DNA of 64,000 bases from Bacillus mesophilus (GTDB lineage: Bacteria > Bacillota > Bacilli > Bacillales > SA4). The DNA lies in NCBI RefSeq assembly GCF_011008845.1, contig NZ_JAAIWM010000005.1:248001-312000 (forward strand). Direction: 5' to 3'. Every line of letters starts with the position of its first letter. Positions within the stretch are counted from its first letter, which is position 1. The notes beneath the pieces are model-generated. The model saw nothing but the letters and a program-made list of their open reading frames with translations, ran no database searches and was not told the DNA's origin. Shown in pieces: positions 1 to 9,371 of the stretch. The position numbers and the translations under genes were made by a program.

Positions 1-49
1 TCGCCTCTATAAGTAAGTCACCTATACGCTTTCGCTTTTTTTGATTCAT
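1..49 (-). CDS. PilB/GspE-type pilus assembly ATPase, N-terminal 16 codons only
   Basis: Only the first 16 codons lie in the window, reading MNQKKRKRIGDLLIEA. The K/R-rich start followed by I-G-D-L-L resembles the beginning of PilB/GspE extension ATPases (MshEN domain). The ATG at 49-47 is preceded by GAGAGGGGAG, a good ribosome binding site. It lies 26 bp after the pilO-like stop, so it is probably the next gene of the pilus operon. Function is inferred from this short match and the context. Confidence 0.6.
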   Translation of the reverse strand, partial: MNQKKRKRIGDLLIEA

Positions 50-74
50 TGGTGTATGCGCTCCCCTCTCGCTA

Positions 75-1514
75 CTACTTAATTACGACATTTTTAAGGG
101 TACTTCCATTTAACAATAAGGTAAAGTCAATTAGTAGGCCTTCTAGCTTCCATAAGTCGTCTAAGTTACCGCTAGTTTGATAGCTTACTAGCTGGCGTTC
201 CACGTCATTTACTATATAAATAGTTTCGTTCAGTTGGACTTTACGTTCTTCTGAACCTCCAGCACTATTTACATATGCATGTACGTCACTTTTATATAGA
301 TTTATTGCCTCTAAAGCTTTGTTCATTTTTTCCTCTGTTAAAGAGTATTCATCTTGTGTAATACCGCTAGTTGTAATGGATGATATATTAGCCATTACTT
401 GGTGACTAATCGGCCATAGCCATTCGTTCTCTTCGGTGCTGAAGTCTAGGCTTAACTCTCTAATGTAAGTATCAATACCATACTGATTAAGAACCTTTTC
501 CTTTTCAAAAGCAGAAGGCATGTCATGACTGACAGAACTAAATATCAGGCTGATTGAACTATCAGAGACACGAGGATCCATGCCGTTTGAAAGGATATTA
601 TTTAATTTTTTGTATAAATAATGATCTGATACGTAGGCCCCGGTTTGGATTAGATAGAATTTTGCTGTGCTTTCGTTAGAATGTTCAAGTGAAATATCGG
701 GAGAAATGCTGGTTTCGTACCTTTTTACATTCACAACATCTTGGCTGCCTCCAACTGCTATTTCAGTTCCAATTTTTGTTTCTTCTGTTTCAACCTTTTC
801 TGGTCTTAGCTCCACAGGACTTTTCTCAATAGAGCCTTCTTCTATGGCAAAGGAATTATCCAATCCGATTAGCTCTTTAAAGTCTTCACTATAAAAAACA
901 CGTGCTGTAATAACAGCTGCTAATTGATCTTCTTCATCTCTTACATAGGAATAGTTTTGAATATGAATAACCCTTGGTAGCTCTTCTAATCCGTTAATAA
1001 ATTGATTTAAATTGATTTCTTCGCCACTAATATTGATCGCCACATCGAGATAGGAGATGCTTACTTCTTTTACTTCATTAATCTCTTTTTCTAAAATTGT
1101 ATATACATCAGCAGGGAATAACTGCATCCACTGGTTTTCATCAACAGTATTTGTTTGCGCATTTGTATTAGCTGTATCTTGTGAATGACTAAATCCGATA
1201 CTTTCAATAAAAGCACCTGTTCCTAGTTCCATTTGCTCTAAATCAGCAATCATTTGTTCTATGTTAGGACGAATTGGAATCGCTTCGAGTAAAGTCTTCT
1301 TTTCCTCATCAGTCAAGGCTTGTGGCTGAAGTTGACTTAGCAGTTTTTCATAGTCAGCGACAGCTACTTCTACTTTGCTTAATTCTCCACTTTTAAGGTC
1401 TTCCTCTGCAAGCAAGGGACGAATAAAGAGTAAAAAGAATATCCCAATCAAGACAACAAATGCAATAATAATATTTATTAGTAACTTTTCTTTTGCTACA
1501 TTTCCCTCTCTCAT
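75..1514 (-). CDS. PilO-like type IV pilus alignment protein
   Basis: A 479-aa protein with one N-terminal membrane anchor (about residues 9-30) and a long acidic extracytoplasmic part. Position and topology fit PilO, which with PilN connects the cytoplasmic PilM ring to the pilus. It is longer than the roughly 200-aa Gram-negative PilO. The region around residues 290-350 has an YLIQTGAYVSDHY-type stretch, like a SPOR/RlpA-like fold, so an added C-terminal domain is possible. The ATG overlaps the pilN stop by 4 bp (ATGA), and AAGGTG lies upstream. Identification rests mainly on gene order. Confidence 0.65.
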   Translation of the reverse strand: MREGNVAKEKLLINIIIAFVVLIGIFFLLFIRPLLAEEDLKSGELSKVEVAVADYEKLLSQLQPQALTDEEKKTLLEAIPIRPNIEQMIADLEQMELGTGAFIESIGFSHSQDTANTNAQTNTVDENQWMQLFPADVYTILEKEINEVKEVSISYLDVAINISGEEINLNQFINGLEELPRVIHIQNYSYVRDEEDQLAAVITARVFYSEDFKELIGLDNSFAIEEGSIEKSPVELRPEKVETEETKIGTEIAVGGSQDVVNVKRYETSISPDISLEHSNESTAKFYLIQTGAYVSDHYLYKKLNNILSNGMDPRVSDSSISLIFSSVSHDMPSAFEKEKVLNQYGIDTYIRELSLDFSTEENEWLWPISHQVMANISSITTSGITQDEYSLTEEKMNKALEAINLYKSDVHAYVNSAGGSEERKVQLNETIYIVNDVERQLVSYQTSGNLDDLWKLEGLLIDFTLLLNGSTLKNVVIK

Positions 1515-2065
1515 TGCTGTTCACCTTCTAACGATACTAGAGTAATGGTAAATTGCGATTCATAGAGCTCTTGTTCCTTATCTACTAAAATCGTATTAAC
1601 CTCAACATCAGTAACGAATTCAGCAAAGAACAAGCGGTTCACAAATATCGCTACATCCGTTTTAGACGGGAAATTAGCTGTTATTAACAAATTACCGTTG
1701 TTGTCATAAGTGTAAGTCTTTACTTTCGCATTTGTCGTTAACAATTTATACACATTGTCTTGTAGTTCTGTCGGATTTTTATAAATGTTACTCATTAGAT
1801 TATTTGTCTTGGTATATTTATCAACAAAGTTATATTCTGTTATCCCAGTAATCCTGTTGGTATATTCCGTTTGTAATTGATCTTTATATTGTGTCTCAAG
1901 TACAATAGCCTCTTCCAGCGATTTAATTGAGCTTTTCACATTAATATAAGAGAAAATGGAATATATGGTGATCCCCAATACAGCGATACCGGCTACCAGT
2001 ATAAGAGGGTATCTATTGATCCTTATGGATTTCGATTGGGGCAATAAATCGATACTTACGTTCAC
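1511..2065 (-). CDS. PilN-like type IV pilus assembly protein
   Basis: A 184-aa protein beginning MNVSIDLLPQSK. The N-terminal NLLP-type motif is the part of PilN that binds PilM. One transmembrane segment follows (about residues 21-43), then a coiled-coil/ferredoxin-like extracytoplasmic domain. The start is GTG with AGGAGAG upstream. It lies between pilM and pilO in the usual MNO order, overlaps pilO by 4 bp, and is surely translated from the same message. Confidence 0.78.
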   Translation of the reverse strand: MNVSIDLLPQSKSIRINRYPLILVAGIAVLGITIYSIFSYINVKSSIKSLEEAIVLETQYKDQLQTEYTNRITGITEYNFVDKYTKTNNLMSNIYKNPTELQDNVYKLLTTNAKVKTYTYDNNGNLLITANFPSKTDVAIFVNRLFFAEFVTDVEVNTILVDKEQELYESQFTITLVSLEGEQQ

Positions 2066-2084
2066 TACGAATCTCTCCTGTCCA

Positions 2085-3194
2085 TTATTTCCACTTTTTC
2101 TTGGCTGTTACATTCCCTTTCATTGCAAGACCAATGGCGACACTAGAACTATTTAACTCGTCTATTTTCTTGAAATTTTCATGCAATAGTGCAGAAAAAT
2201 CAATTTCACTAACTTCCATATCGAGTCTTGCTTTCAGCTGAGCAATCGCTTTACTCGTATTTTTCCCTGTTACAATAACCCGTCTAAAATCACTACTTCC
2301 TTTGCTAAGAGAGTAATGAAAGAAGTTTTGGGCCTTTTCAATTTCTTTTACAACTGTGTCAATATATTGCTCTTCACTTTCATCTAGTGGCTCTAGTGTG
2401 ACGGCAGCCTCTTTATTGGAAAATACCGTATCCTCTTCAAAAGTTAAAACATCGTTATGAAGAAGCACATCTGCCTTTCCACTTTCTTTAGCGACAGTAG
2501 ACATCATTCTAGAGAACGCAATAACGCCATTTGAAAATATATGAATATCCATCGATTCATCAGACAGGTCTACAACCATTTCAGTTCCGTTTAACCATGA
2601 TTGGTTTGTATAGTTAATTAAACGTTGTAGGGCAAGACCTCTTATTTCAGCCGTTACTGGTTTTAATCCTGCGGTATTACACGTTTCTAAGAAATCCTGT
2701 GATAATGGTTCAGAAGTAGCAAAAAATAAAAGATCGCTTTTACTATCACTAGCTTCTATCTTATCTGCTGCGTCATTGTCATTTAACGTAAATTGATCAT
2801 TCAGTTCGGTTTCTTGATTTGCTTCAATGGTACCAATTTTCACAAAATCATAGATTGGGTTATCAAATGGTAAATGAATGCTATCTCCAACTTGATATTG
2901 CAGTAATTTTGAAAGCTCTGCTTTTTTTAAATTTGGCAAAGATGTAATTCGACGAACTATTATATTTTGTGTTGGAAATGCGAGATGAACTAATTTAGTC
3001 TTTGTATCCTTTTTTAATATACCGGCTATGCTCTTCTTATCTGTAATTCTAGCATTCTCAATTATATTTCCTGGTGTTTTCACCGTGTTAACATCCATCA
3101 AAACAGGAATAGCCTGTTCCATTTTTATCGTTGCTTGTGAGATATAAGCTTCTCGAAAATCGATACCGGTAAACTTATCTTTCTTTCTGAACAT
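2085..3194 (-). CDS. pilM: PilM-like actin-fold pilus assembly protein
   Basis: About 369 aa with no membrane segment. FTGIDF near the N-terminus is the phosphate-1 loop of the actin/FtsA/PilM fold. Residues around VVDLSDESMDIHIF are the second nucleotide-binding strand. PilM is a cytoplasmic ATP-binding protein that binds the PilN N-terminus. The ATG at 3194 is preferred over an upstream GTG because GAGGTG lies 6 bases before it, whereas the GTG lies within that site. It is followed directly by pilN. Confidence 0.82.
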   Translation of the reverse strand: MFRKKDKFTGIDFREAYISQATIKMEQAIPVLMDVNTVKTPGNIIENARITDKKSIAGILKKDTKTKLVHLAFPTQNIIVRRITSLPNLKKAELSKLLQYQVGDSIHLPFDNPIYDFVKIGTIEANQETELNDQFTLNDNDAADKIEASDSKSDLLFFATSEPLSQDFLETCNTAGLKPVTAEIRGLALQRLINYTNQSWLNGTEMVVDLSDESMDIHIFSNGVIAFSRMMSTVAKESGKADVLLHNDVLTFEEDTVFSNKEAAVTLEPLDESEEQYIDTVVKEIEKAQNFFHYSLSKGSSDFRRVIVTGKNTSKAIAQLKARLDMEVSEIDFSALLHENFKKIDELNSSSVAIGLAMKGNVTAKKKWK

Positions 3195-3219
3195 CGTTGC
3201 CACCTCTTTCGTGTTTCAT

Positions 3220-4293
3220 TTACCGTTCTGTTGAAAAATCTATACTTTTTGGGCTTAATCTTGATGAATAAGTTCCTGTTAGAACTTCAGTACCATCATC
3301 GGGACTACATGCTGCAGGTAATAGAAGGCAATCAATCCCACGCGTTAATCCATTTACTTGAAACGTGTTAGAAGTACCTGAATTATTGTACGTAACCATT
3401 CCACTATTAATCGTAACAATTGAGTTTCCATTATTTTTATATTCGTTTACAATTAAAGCTCCTTCTATGATTAACTGTGGTATACCGGCATTTGCTCCAG
3501 CATTACCACCAAGTGTAACAGTCTCCGCAAAGACAATCGCATCGTTTGGAATAATAATCTTATTCCCTTCACCTTGTACTTTAATTTCCTTTACCTTCTT
3601 AATTCCTGAAGGAAAAATAAACGATTGATCTATTAACTGATAATCATAAGTCGTGGACCATACTATTCCTGTAATATTATTACTATTACCATTAGTAGTT
3701 GTGGACCAACCAATACCCAAATCTTCCATTAAATCATAATAAGTATCTACGTGTACTTGTTCTGGTTTGGGGTTTATTAAGAATTGACCTTTATTTTTAT
3801 ATCCATCATCATTTACATAGGAAAATCCATGATTTGTTATGATTGTGTCTGGAAATAATGCCATGTCAAAGGTCATAACCCGGCTGACCGTCGAATTATC
3901 CTTGTATCTTGCCTCTAACGTAACAGTAATCGGTTCATTTACTGGCCTAGTAGGACTAGGCGTAATGGTCTCGACATCGGGATTAGTTGTGATTTGTACT
4001 TCAACCTCCCTGTTACCAATGGTGTGGGTTACTATGTCATGGTCCAGAGCGTAAAAGAATGGACCACTGTTTCCATTGGAGGTTTTATATTCCGACATTT
4101 CAGCAAGGACAATTTCAATTGCTCCTTCAGCACGATAAAACTCTTCTTGGTCCTTATTATTCTTAACTACAGTCTGTAAACCATATGTTGTTGACTGAAG
4201 CATAAAAGTTCCAACAATACTAAGTACAACAACAATAAATAATACCGTAAGTAATGCGACACCAGATTGATTTCCTTTAAGAAGCTTAATCAT
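3220..4293 (-). CDS. PilX-like minor prepilin
   Basis: A 357-aa protein with a short basic leader (MIKLLKGNQSG) then ALLTVLFIVVVLSIVGTFML. This is a type III signal peptide with an atypical cleavage context (S-G|V-A-L-L), as in PilX/GspK-type minor pilins. The C-terminal half is rich in Gly, Asn and Ile (polymer-forming, beta-helix-like) and ends with a Cys pair near residues 328-334. Minor pilins of this group prime pilus assembly. It lies 25 bp after the PilW-like gene. The exact role is inferred from position. Confidence 0.68.
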   Translation of the reverse strand: MIKLLKGNQSGVALLTVLFIVVVLSIVGTFMLQSTTYGLQTVVKNNKDQEEFYRAEGAIEIVLAEMSEYKTSNGNSGPFFYALDHDIVTHTIGNREVEVQITTNPDVETITPSPTRPVNEPITVTLEARYKDNSTVSRVMTFDMALFPDTIITNHGFSYVNDDGYKNKGQFLINPKPEQVHVDTYYDLMEDLGIGWSTTTNGNSNNITGIVWSTTYDYQLIDQSFIFPSGIKKVKEIKVQGEGNKIIIPNDAIVFAETVTLGGNAGANAGIPQLIIEGALIVNEYKNNGNSIVTINSGMVTYNNSGTSNTFQVNGLTRGIDCLLLPAACSPDDGTEVLTGTYSSRLSPKSIDFSTER

Positions 4294-4316
4294 TAATCAT
4301 TCACCCCTAGTTACTT

Positions 4317-4790
4317 TTAATATCTTACTCGCTTGTCCAAGTCGTTAAACACTTCAGTTGAGACGGCAAATTGAAAATCGTCCTTTTGTAAAACTAATTC
4401 AATAGAATACGCCATCTTTGTTCGGTTTAACGAAATAGGCTTTTCTGTTACGTTAAAGGAACTAATATTTTCTGAAAGGGTGCTATTACTAGGGATGAAT
4501 GTCAAAGTTTCAGTTACTGAATCATAGACTATTTGTGCCTGATCCAATTTATCAGCAATAATTGTTTTATTTGCGGTGGAATCTTCCGTAATCTTCCCCC
4601 CATCTCTTACTACATTAGAAATTGTTTCTAAGAGAAACCTTGCTTCTCTTTGCAGCTCATTCTCGGCAGCAACTGTTTTTGTCATATTGGTTGAGTAAGA
4701 AAAGAGTTGAAAACCTATTGTTGAAACGCCAACCATGATTAATATAACAATTAATAGCTCAACTAAAGTAACACCTCTTTGGTTTCTCAT
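4317..4790 (-). CDS. PilW-like minor prepilin
   Basis: A 157-aa prepilin. The leader MRNQRG|VTLVELLIVILIM has the canonical G|xTLxE cleavage site with Glu at +5, followed by the hydrophobic N-terminal helix and a small globular domain. It overlaps the upstream minor prepilin by 4 bp (ATGA), which implies translational coupling. It is probably processed by the prepilin peptidase encoded upstream. Confidence 0.78.
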   Translation of the reverse strand: MRNQRGVTLVELLIVILIMVGVSTIGFQLFSYSTNMTKTVAAENELQREARFLLETISNVVRDGGKITEDSTANKTIIADKLDQAQIVYDSVTETLTFIPSNSTLSENISSFNVTEKPISLNRTKMAYSIELVLQKDDFQFAVSTEVFNDLDKRVRY

Positions 4791-5197
4791 AGATCCTTCA
4801 CCACCGTTACTAGCTCGTACCGATTTGTAGAATCAGTTTGTGATTCGACTTCTATTGTTATTTCATAAATTGGTATTGTTGTATTAATATCATCTGGATC
4901 TGGATCAGCTGTAATAGTTACTTTAGCATCATATGTTACAGAAGTATCTTGTATCGTTACACAGCCCCGATCCTTCAAGCAATAGTATTCGGTTGCTGAA
5001 GTGCCTTCTTCATAGCCTTGTTCGCGTATAATTTCCATAACCTCTTGTCCATAATACGAGAGCTGTGTATCCTTGCCTTGTGCCACTGTTCGAGTAAAAG
5101 AGCCTGTCATCACGGTTAATAGAGGAACAAGAACAATCCCTACGATGACAATGGCTGCCAAGAGCTCAATTAGCGTAATTCCATTTTCGTTTTTCAT
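4787..5197 (-). CDS. PilV-like minor prepilin
   Basis: A 136-aa prepilin. MKNENG|ITLIELLAAIVIV carries the G|xTLxE type III signal. Two Cys lie around residues 68-74 (YYCLKDRGC), a likely disulfide in the head domain. The ATG follows AAGGAAGTG. It lies between the prepilin peptidase and the PilW-like gene, as in a VWX minor-pilin set. Confidence 0.76.
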   Translation of the reverse strand: MKNENGITLIELLAAIVIVGIVLVPLLTVMTGSFTRTVAQGKDTQLSYYGQEVMEIIREQGYEEGTSATEYYCLKDRGCVTIQDTSVTYDAKVTITADPDPDDINTTIPIYEITIEVESQTDSTNRYELVTVVKDL

Positions 5198-5209
5198 AGT
5201 TACACTTCC

Positions 5210-5962
5210 TTAGAAAATTAGGCTACTATACCAATTCCATATATGATTTCCGTACAAGTAAGCTAGTAGTGTACCAACAAAAATAAATGGACCAAAAGCA
5301 ATTGGCTCTCTACGTTTTACTATCTTTAAAGTTAAAAGGACAATGCCTACTACTGCTCCAAAAAAGGAAGCAATCACTAAGCTCATGATTGTTAATAGCG
5401 GACCAAGGGCAACACCAATTACAGCATAGAGCTTAATGTCTCCTCCACCCATTCCACCTTTGCTGATAACAGCGATTAAAAGCAGTACTACAAATCCGGT
5501 TAAACCTCCTATTAGATAGGTCAGGAACGGTTCCTCTCCAATAAAAATTCTTACAATAAGGAGGATAATTAGACAGGGGATTGTGATGATATCTAGTATT
5601 AATTTTTCACGGATATCTGTTAGAACCGCTAGAATTAATAAGATAGATAAGATCAGTGCGGGTATTAATTCTGGGGTAATGCCTATTTCCTTATAAACAA
5701 TAAAGATGGTTACAGCAGTAAATCCTTCTCCTAAAGGGTATGAAGGGGAAATTTTATCTTTACAGTAACGGCAACGACCACGTAAGAAGATATAGCTGAA
5801 TACAGGAACAAGGTCTAAAGCACCTAATCTGTGACTACAGGTTGTACAATGAGAGGGTGGATATGAGATTGATTCCTTTTTTAATAGGCGGATAGCTACT
5901 ACGTTGAAGAAGCTGCCAAATATAAGAGAAAAAATAATAACCAATAAATCAAGGGTGACCAT
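5210..5962 (-). CDS. Prepilin peptidase / N-methyltransferase (PilD/ComC type)
   Basis: A membrane aspartyl protease of about 250 aa that cleaves and N-methylates the prepilins encoded around it. Visible features are two Cys pairs near the N-terminus (CTTC and CRYC, the zinc site of the bifunctional enzymes), a first catalytic Asp in LAVLTDIREK, and the second in GGGMGGGDIKLY (GxGD motif). About seven to eight hydrophobic segments follow. The ATG at 5962 has AGAAGGAG 8 bases upstream. An in-frame longer reading from 6022 would run through the terminator hairpin and lacks a site, so I reject it. Confidence 0.9.
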   Translation of the reverse strand: MVTLDLLVIIFSLIFGSFFNVVAIRLLKKESISYPPSHCTTCSHRLGALDLVPVFSYIFLRGRCRYCKDKISPSYPLGEGFTAVTIFIVYKEIGITPELIPALILSILLILAVLTDIREKLILDIITIPCLIILLIVRIFIGEEPFLTYLIGGLTGFVVLLLIAVISKGGMGGGDIKLYAVIGVALGPLLTIMSLVIASFFGAVVGIVLLTLKIVKRREPIAFGPFIFVGTLLAYLYGNHIWNWYSSLIF

Positions 5963-6005
5963 ATTAGTAACTCCTTCTATCCATATTCCAAAATAATTTA
6001 TGGGT

Positions 6006-6047
6006 AAAAATAAAGCTGTCACCGTCTGTAGAGACGCGACAGCTTTT
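6006..6047 (-). terminator. Partial terminator between major pilin and the rest of the operon
   Basis: On the minus strand a 9-bp stem, AAAGCTGTC with GACAGCTTT (6038-6046 and 6012-6020), plus a CGTC/GACG inner stem, is followed by TTTATTTTTA. It lies just after the major pilin stop and would let the pilin be made in excess over downstream assembly genes. Confidence 0.65.
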
Positions 6048-6058
6048 AAAAGAAAATA

Positions 6059-6484
6059 TTATTGTGTACACGCTGCAGTGTTATCAGTAGTAGAAGCAGC
6101 GGCTCCAGCTAAGATAGCTACTTTATTAGAAGCATTAAGCTGGAAAGCACCTGAACAGCTTGTAAATGTCTTAACAGCTGGAAGTGAATCTAAGAAAGGA
6201 CCACCGATGTGGGAAGTTCCTGATTCAGCTTCTAATAAATCATTTAAAGCAAAACCGCTTGGAAGGCCATTGTTTAAAGTATAATAACGATTAACTGCAT
6301 CCTGAACAATTGACAGGTTTTGTGCATTTGTATTTTTTGCAGCATTATCCTGCTGGCTCATTACCATCGGAATAGCAATTGCAGCAATAATACCTAAAAT
6401 AACAATAACAACTAATAGTTCGATCAACGTTAAACCGCGTTGATTTTTAACACGTTCTTTTAATGCAAGTAGAGCTTTTAACAT
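6059..6484 (-). CDS. Major type IV prepilin (PilA/ComGC type)
   Basis: A 141-aa prepilin with a 17-residue basic leader ending NQRG|LTLIELLVVIVILG, the canonical cleavage site with Glu5. A hydrophobic assembly helix and a small Ala/Ser-rich head follow. A Cys pair near the C-terminus (TSCSGAF and AACTQ) probably closes a disulfide loop. It is first in the operon, preceded by GGGGGAA and followed by a partial terminator, as expected for the abundant structural subunit. The 10-gene context argues for a dedicated pilus rather than the comG pseudopilus. Confidence 0.88.
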   Translation of the reverse strand: MLKALLALKERVKNQRGLTLIELLVVIVILGIIAAIAIPMVMSQQDNAAKNTNAQNLSIVQDAVNRYYTLNNGLPSGFALNDLLEAESGTSHIGGPFLDSLPAVKTFTSCSGAFQLNASNKVAILAGAAASTTDNTAACTQ

Positions 6485-6805
6485 TAAAATTCCCCCTATA
6501 AATTATAAAATATTTAATATATTTCAAGAGACTGCCTCTTAAAATCCATGAGAATAAAAAACTAGTAAAATATGTACTAATAAGTCTTTTGACACAATTT
6601 ACAACAAGAAATTACATAAAATATTACTTTATGTTACAAATCATTACCAACTACTAGTTATTTTATATTATTTTCCGTTAAATTTAAAGGGGATCTTGTA
6701 AATTTTTAGGGTTTTATAAGGTATTATGGCCTATATATTTTTCTACAAATTTAGACAAATTCAGACATACATATTATACTAATATAAAAAATTAGACCTC
6801 TCAAT
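6485..6805. other. Intergenic region upstream of the pilin operon
   Basis: About 320 AT-rich bases that must contain the pilin promoter. I could not assign a confident -35/-10 pair or a c-di-GMP riboswitch by eye. No ORF with a ribosome binding site is seen. The left end of the PilZ gene terminator is at its right edge. Confidence 0.4.
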
Positions 6806-6817
6806 TTATGAGAGGTC
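6783..6817 (-). terminator. Terminator of the PilZ glycosyltransferase gene
   Basis: GACCTCTC (6795-6802) pairs with GAGAGGTC (6810-6817). Read on the minus strand it is followed by TAATTTTTTA. The stop codon of the gene lies in the loop. Confidence 0.75.
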
Positions 6818-9112
6818 CTTTTCATTGATATAGTTTAATATTTTTATACCTTGCTCATGATCAGTCCACTTAATTCCTAATTCTATTTTTTCTTTTATAG
6901 GTCTTGACCTAACAATAGTTCCTTTGATTAACCAGCCCATATTTGATAACTGTAAACCGACTACATCACCGATAGTAAAGTTCGTATTCTTCATTTCAAG
7001 CTTACATCCATTAATCCCAACATCACTAAGAATTGCATTATTTTTTTCAAAACTATCTTCAAAATTATTTGTATTGGAAACATACTCTTCAATTGCTGCC
7101 CCTGTTTGCTCCATTGATACTAATGTTTCATTAGATAAACCGAAAACTAGACAATCTATATTCATTTCCAATCGTGGTGAAGTTCTTACCTTCTTTTGAT
7201 AAGGAAGTTGAAGTTCTTTATAGAATTTTTTAAATATATTTAGCATACCTGTCTTAGCTTTGTATTGAAATAGCGATTCATTTGGAACTTCTCCATACAA
7301 CTCTTTTACCCAATGCTGGAATGTCATGCTATCTAAATCTTTGAACTTAATTCCTAATTGATACCCATCTTTATAAGTATCATAGTAAACTAGTAAACCA
7401 TCTATACAATGAATAGAATATTTTCCTTCTATGTCAATTTGTATCTCTTCTGGAACCGTCTGCAGATCAGCGATATATAGGCTACAGCCTGATTCACTTA
7501 TATTTATTGTTTTTGCTGTAATTGTTTCCTTCATTGATTCTGCTTTAATGCGAACCGGATAGTTCCGATCAAACCGCTCTGTTTGTCTAAATTTAGGACG
7601 TTCTCTAGCCAATAGAATTGTTGGCATAAGAATGACTAGATTATAAATAAGCCAAAATAAATTAATAATAATCCCATCATGATAACCCTCTATAAAGTTT
7701 AAAATCCCCATTACTAAAGCTACTATGCTTAATCCTAAGAATATAAAATGTGGGATTATAAATGGTATATTAATTCTAGCCTTACTCAACGTTACGCCTT
7801 TAGGAGTTACATTGAATGGGATGTTCTTTTTCGTGAAGGTTTCAACTAGAACGGACCATGCTAAAAAAGGTGCTACAGATGTCTCATAAATATTACTCCA
7901 AAACCGCTTCATTCGTTTATCTAACGTTACTCTTTCTACAACAGATGTTAATAGAAAGTAAGGTAACCAAAAGGTTAGTATTCCTAATAGGCTTGCATGT
8001 AAGGAAGAAATTCCAAAGATTAAAAATAGTAGCGGCGCAAATAGGAATATCATTCTAAACACACCAAAGTACCAATAAAAGAGGGAACTGACATAGAGAA
8101 CTCGTTGCATTATAGATACCCTGGTAGCGTGATGGGATTCCATTTCCTCATAGTTTGAATGGTTCCTCTTGCCCATCTAATTCGTTGACTCAGGAAATCT
8201 GATAACGACTCAGCAGCAAGCCCCTGTGCTAACACTTCATTATGGAAGACAGTTTTGTATCCCTTTGACTGGATTAGCATACCGGTTGCCATGTCCTCTG
8301 TGATCGTCCCTGTAGCAAAACCACCAATTGCATCTAAGGCAACTCTTCTAAAGATGGTATTACTACCAATATAAATAGTAGAGTTAAACCTGTCTCTTCC
8401 TGTTTGGATGAGACGCATGAAAAGATCTTGTTCGTTCGGGATATTTTTACTTTGAAGTAGATTAAATTGATATATATCATCATTGTAAAAAGCCTGTGGT
8501 AATTGAACAAAAGCTACCAATTCATCATTAAAATAACCTAGAGTATTTTTAGAAAGTTAGGTTTGGGAATCATATCAGCATCAATGGTTACAATCAACTC
8601 CTCCTTTGTAAGGGCCAATGCATTATTTAAATTCCCTGCTTTTGCGTGATCATTATTACTTCTAGTGATATAGCCTACACTTAGGCTTTCAGCTAACCTC
8701 TTCATTTCTAGCCGTCTTCCATCATCACAAACCCAAATGGATAGTGCCTCAACTGGATATTCAAGATTCTTAAAAGCCAGGATTGTCCTCCTTACCAGTT
8801 CCGTAGATTCGTTGTAAGTAGTTATAAATAAATCAATCGTATACGTTTTTTTTTTAATGGAGTAACTCGTTTGTTGGGTTTGTATAAGAGAATATAAAAC
8901 AACGTGTTTTGAATAGATAGAATCAATTCAGAACCTAAGAGTAATAAACCAGGAAGTAGTGCTATTCCAGTTGGGAGTGTGTAAAATAAACGCCACGATA
9001 TATATATCCATATTAGGACTAAAGTAACTATAATAAGAGGCTTTCTTAAACTTTTCATTACATCCCACCAGAAACTTATTTTATATTTTTTAGGACTATT
9101 AACGGAGTTCAA
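6806..9112 (-). pseudogene. BcsA-type GT2 glycosyltransferase with PilZ domain, three frameshifts
   Basis: Read across three frames this is a roughly 770-aa cellulose-synthase-like enzyme. Parts in order are N-terminal membrane segments (9112-8822), a GT2 core with TTYNES, VCDDGR and DADMIPKP (8840-8550), TED and QRIRW (8110-8520), more membrane segments, and a cytoplasmic PilZ domain with RQTER and NISESG (c-di-GMP binding motifs). A degenerate second PilZ-like stretch follows. Breaks are at a run of ten A (about 8846-8855), a run of five A near 8550 where one A is missing, and an extra TA at 8110-8112 that creates a TAATG stop/start. The part from the ATG at 8110 could still be made by reinitiation. 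It may be a pseudogene, phase variable, or an assembly artefact. Confidence 0.8.
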
Positions 9113-9371
9113 TCAGAAGTCAAAGTAGTTATTTAGACCCATTAAATACCTATCTACATTCTATCAATAATTACAATTTAATAGAATAGTTATTCTTTTG
9201 TTTTTTTAAACTTCACTTTCATAAACTCCCCATAGTTCAGAATGGCTCTTCAGATGAACCTCCACACTTCTCATACATCTTGTTAAATAGGTAAGAAAAA
9301 ATATAGTTTCTTTTCTTTCTTTTACAATTATAATAAAGGTAAATTATTCCATATAAAAAAGGAGTACAATT

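Noticed and set aside
5963..6022. Longer N-terminus for the prepilin peptidase
   Set aside because: It would translate through the terminator hairpin; the start at 5962 has a far better ribosome binding site.
6485..6805. Possible c-di-GMP riboswitch ahead of the pilin operon
   Set aside because: Expected from clostridial pilin genes, but I could not find the conserved core on either strand by eye.
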